A stretch of 35,039 nt of DNA from assembly GCA_002695185.1 (NCBI GenBank), contig NZOF01000055.1:1-35039 (forward strand), read 5' to 3'. Below the pieces are notes generated by a model. That model was not told the origin of the DNA, ran no database searches, and saw nothing but the letters and a program-made list of their open reading frames with translations. This stretch comes from Erythrobacter sp. (GTDB lineage: Bacteria > Pseudomonadota > Alphaproteobacteria > Sphingomonadales > Sphingomonadaceae). Made by a program: the position numbers and the translations under genes. Numbering within the stretch: position 1 is the first letter of the stretch; every line of letters begins with the position of its first letter. This document shows positions 34,757 through 35,039 of this stretch, piece after piece.

Positions 34757-35039
34757 ATGGCGCTCGGCCCGAGGCTGGACCTACGGCAAACGCAATCACT
34801 CGTGATGACGCCGCAGCTGCAGCAGGCGATCAAGCTGCTGGCGCTGTCCAATCTCGAAATCGAAAGCTTCGTTGCCGAGGCGCTGGAAAGCAATCCGCTG
34901 CTCGAAGTCGGCGAACTGCGCCATGAAAAGGGTGACGACCAGCCCGAGGCTGCATCCAGCGAACACGAATCGACGCCCGATTTCGACGGCGAAACCGCGC
35001 TCGACATTGCTGATTATGTCCGCGATCCGGAGGCCACCC
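34757..35039 (+). CDS. rpoN: RNA polymerase sigma-54 factor, N-terminal fragment (cut by window end)
   Basis: The 94 visible codons encode region I of sigma-54: [19 protein letters not shown] followed by [19 protein letters not shown] and [12 protein letters not shown], the glutamine- and leucine-rich segment that binds activators and blocks open complex formation until ATP hydrolysis. An acidic region II follows ([17 protein letters not shown]). CGGAG lies seven bases before the ATG at 34757. The gene follows lptB by 26 bases, probably in one operon. The core-binding and -24/-12 DNA-binding parts lie outside the window. Confidence 0.97.
   Translation, partial: MALGPRLDLRQTQSLVMTPQLQQAIKLLALSNLEIESFVAEALESNPLLEVGELRHEKGDDQPEAASSEHESTPDFDGETALDIADYVRDPEAT

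Overview
The window looks like chromosomal core DNA of a GC-rich alphaproteobacterium, most probably a sphingomonad of the Erythrobacter/Altererythrobacter type. This is inferred from gene content and gene order (hisS-prfA-prmC-DUF4167-lnt-metK; TldE-MscS; lptB-rpoN; a GroEL tail ending in GGM repeats), not from any database search. No tRNA, rRNA, CRISPR array, insertion sequence or phage gene was seen.

Layout. 1-570: 3' end of groEL and its terminator. 570-3224: an AT-richer stretch with a structured leader and a three-gene overlapping operon: a fatty acid hydroxylase/sterol desaturase-like protein, a small uncharacterised membrane-anchored protein, and an HTTM (vitamin K carboxylase-like) membrane domain fused to a DCC thiol-disulfide domain. 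This is the least understood module in the window. 3289-6612 (minus): a membrane-anchored endonuclease/exonuclease/phosphatase protein and a secreted DUF305-LVIVD protein. 6806-8751: a host-attachment-family protein, a class A beta-lactamase-like enzyme and a small acidic lipoprotein. 8991-14223: DNA polymerase I followed without a gap by a CHASE3-HWE histidine kinase and an MscS channel. 14224-16548 (minus): a full-length CDC48/VCP-type double AAA+ ATPase. 16549-17040: a non-coding region with an orphan minus-strand terminator that probably ends a small RNA.

17041-20476: CoA-transferase cluster (scoA, a HAD phosphatase lipoprotein lodged between the subunits, scoB, a CaiB/BaiF transferase). 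20525-27816 (minus): metK, lnt, DUF4167, prmC, prfA and hisS, a translation/envelope housekeeping cluster with several non-ATG starts and an inverted repeat pair between prfA and hisS. 27911-29857: a secreted M61 peptidase. 29991-30527: inorganic pyrophosphatase. 30581-33321 (minus): TldE/PmbA and a BON-MscS channel sharing an ATGA overlap. 33397-33774: a small unknown membrane protein. 33933-35039: lptB and the start of rpoN.

Most genes are housekeeping. The functional groups that stand out are the HTTM-DCC operon, two different MscS-family channels each coupled to a regulatory or proteolytic partner, the ketone-body type CoA transferase interrupted by a surface phosphatase, and the probable small RNA next to cdc48.
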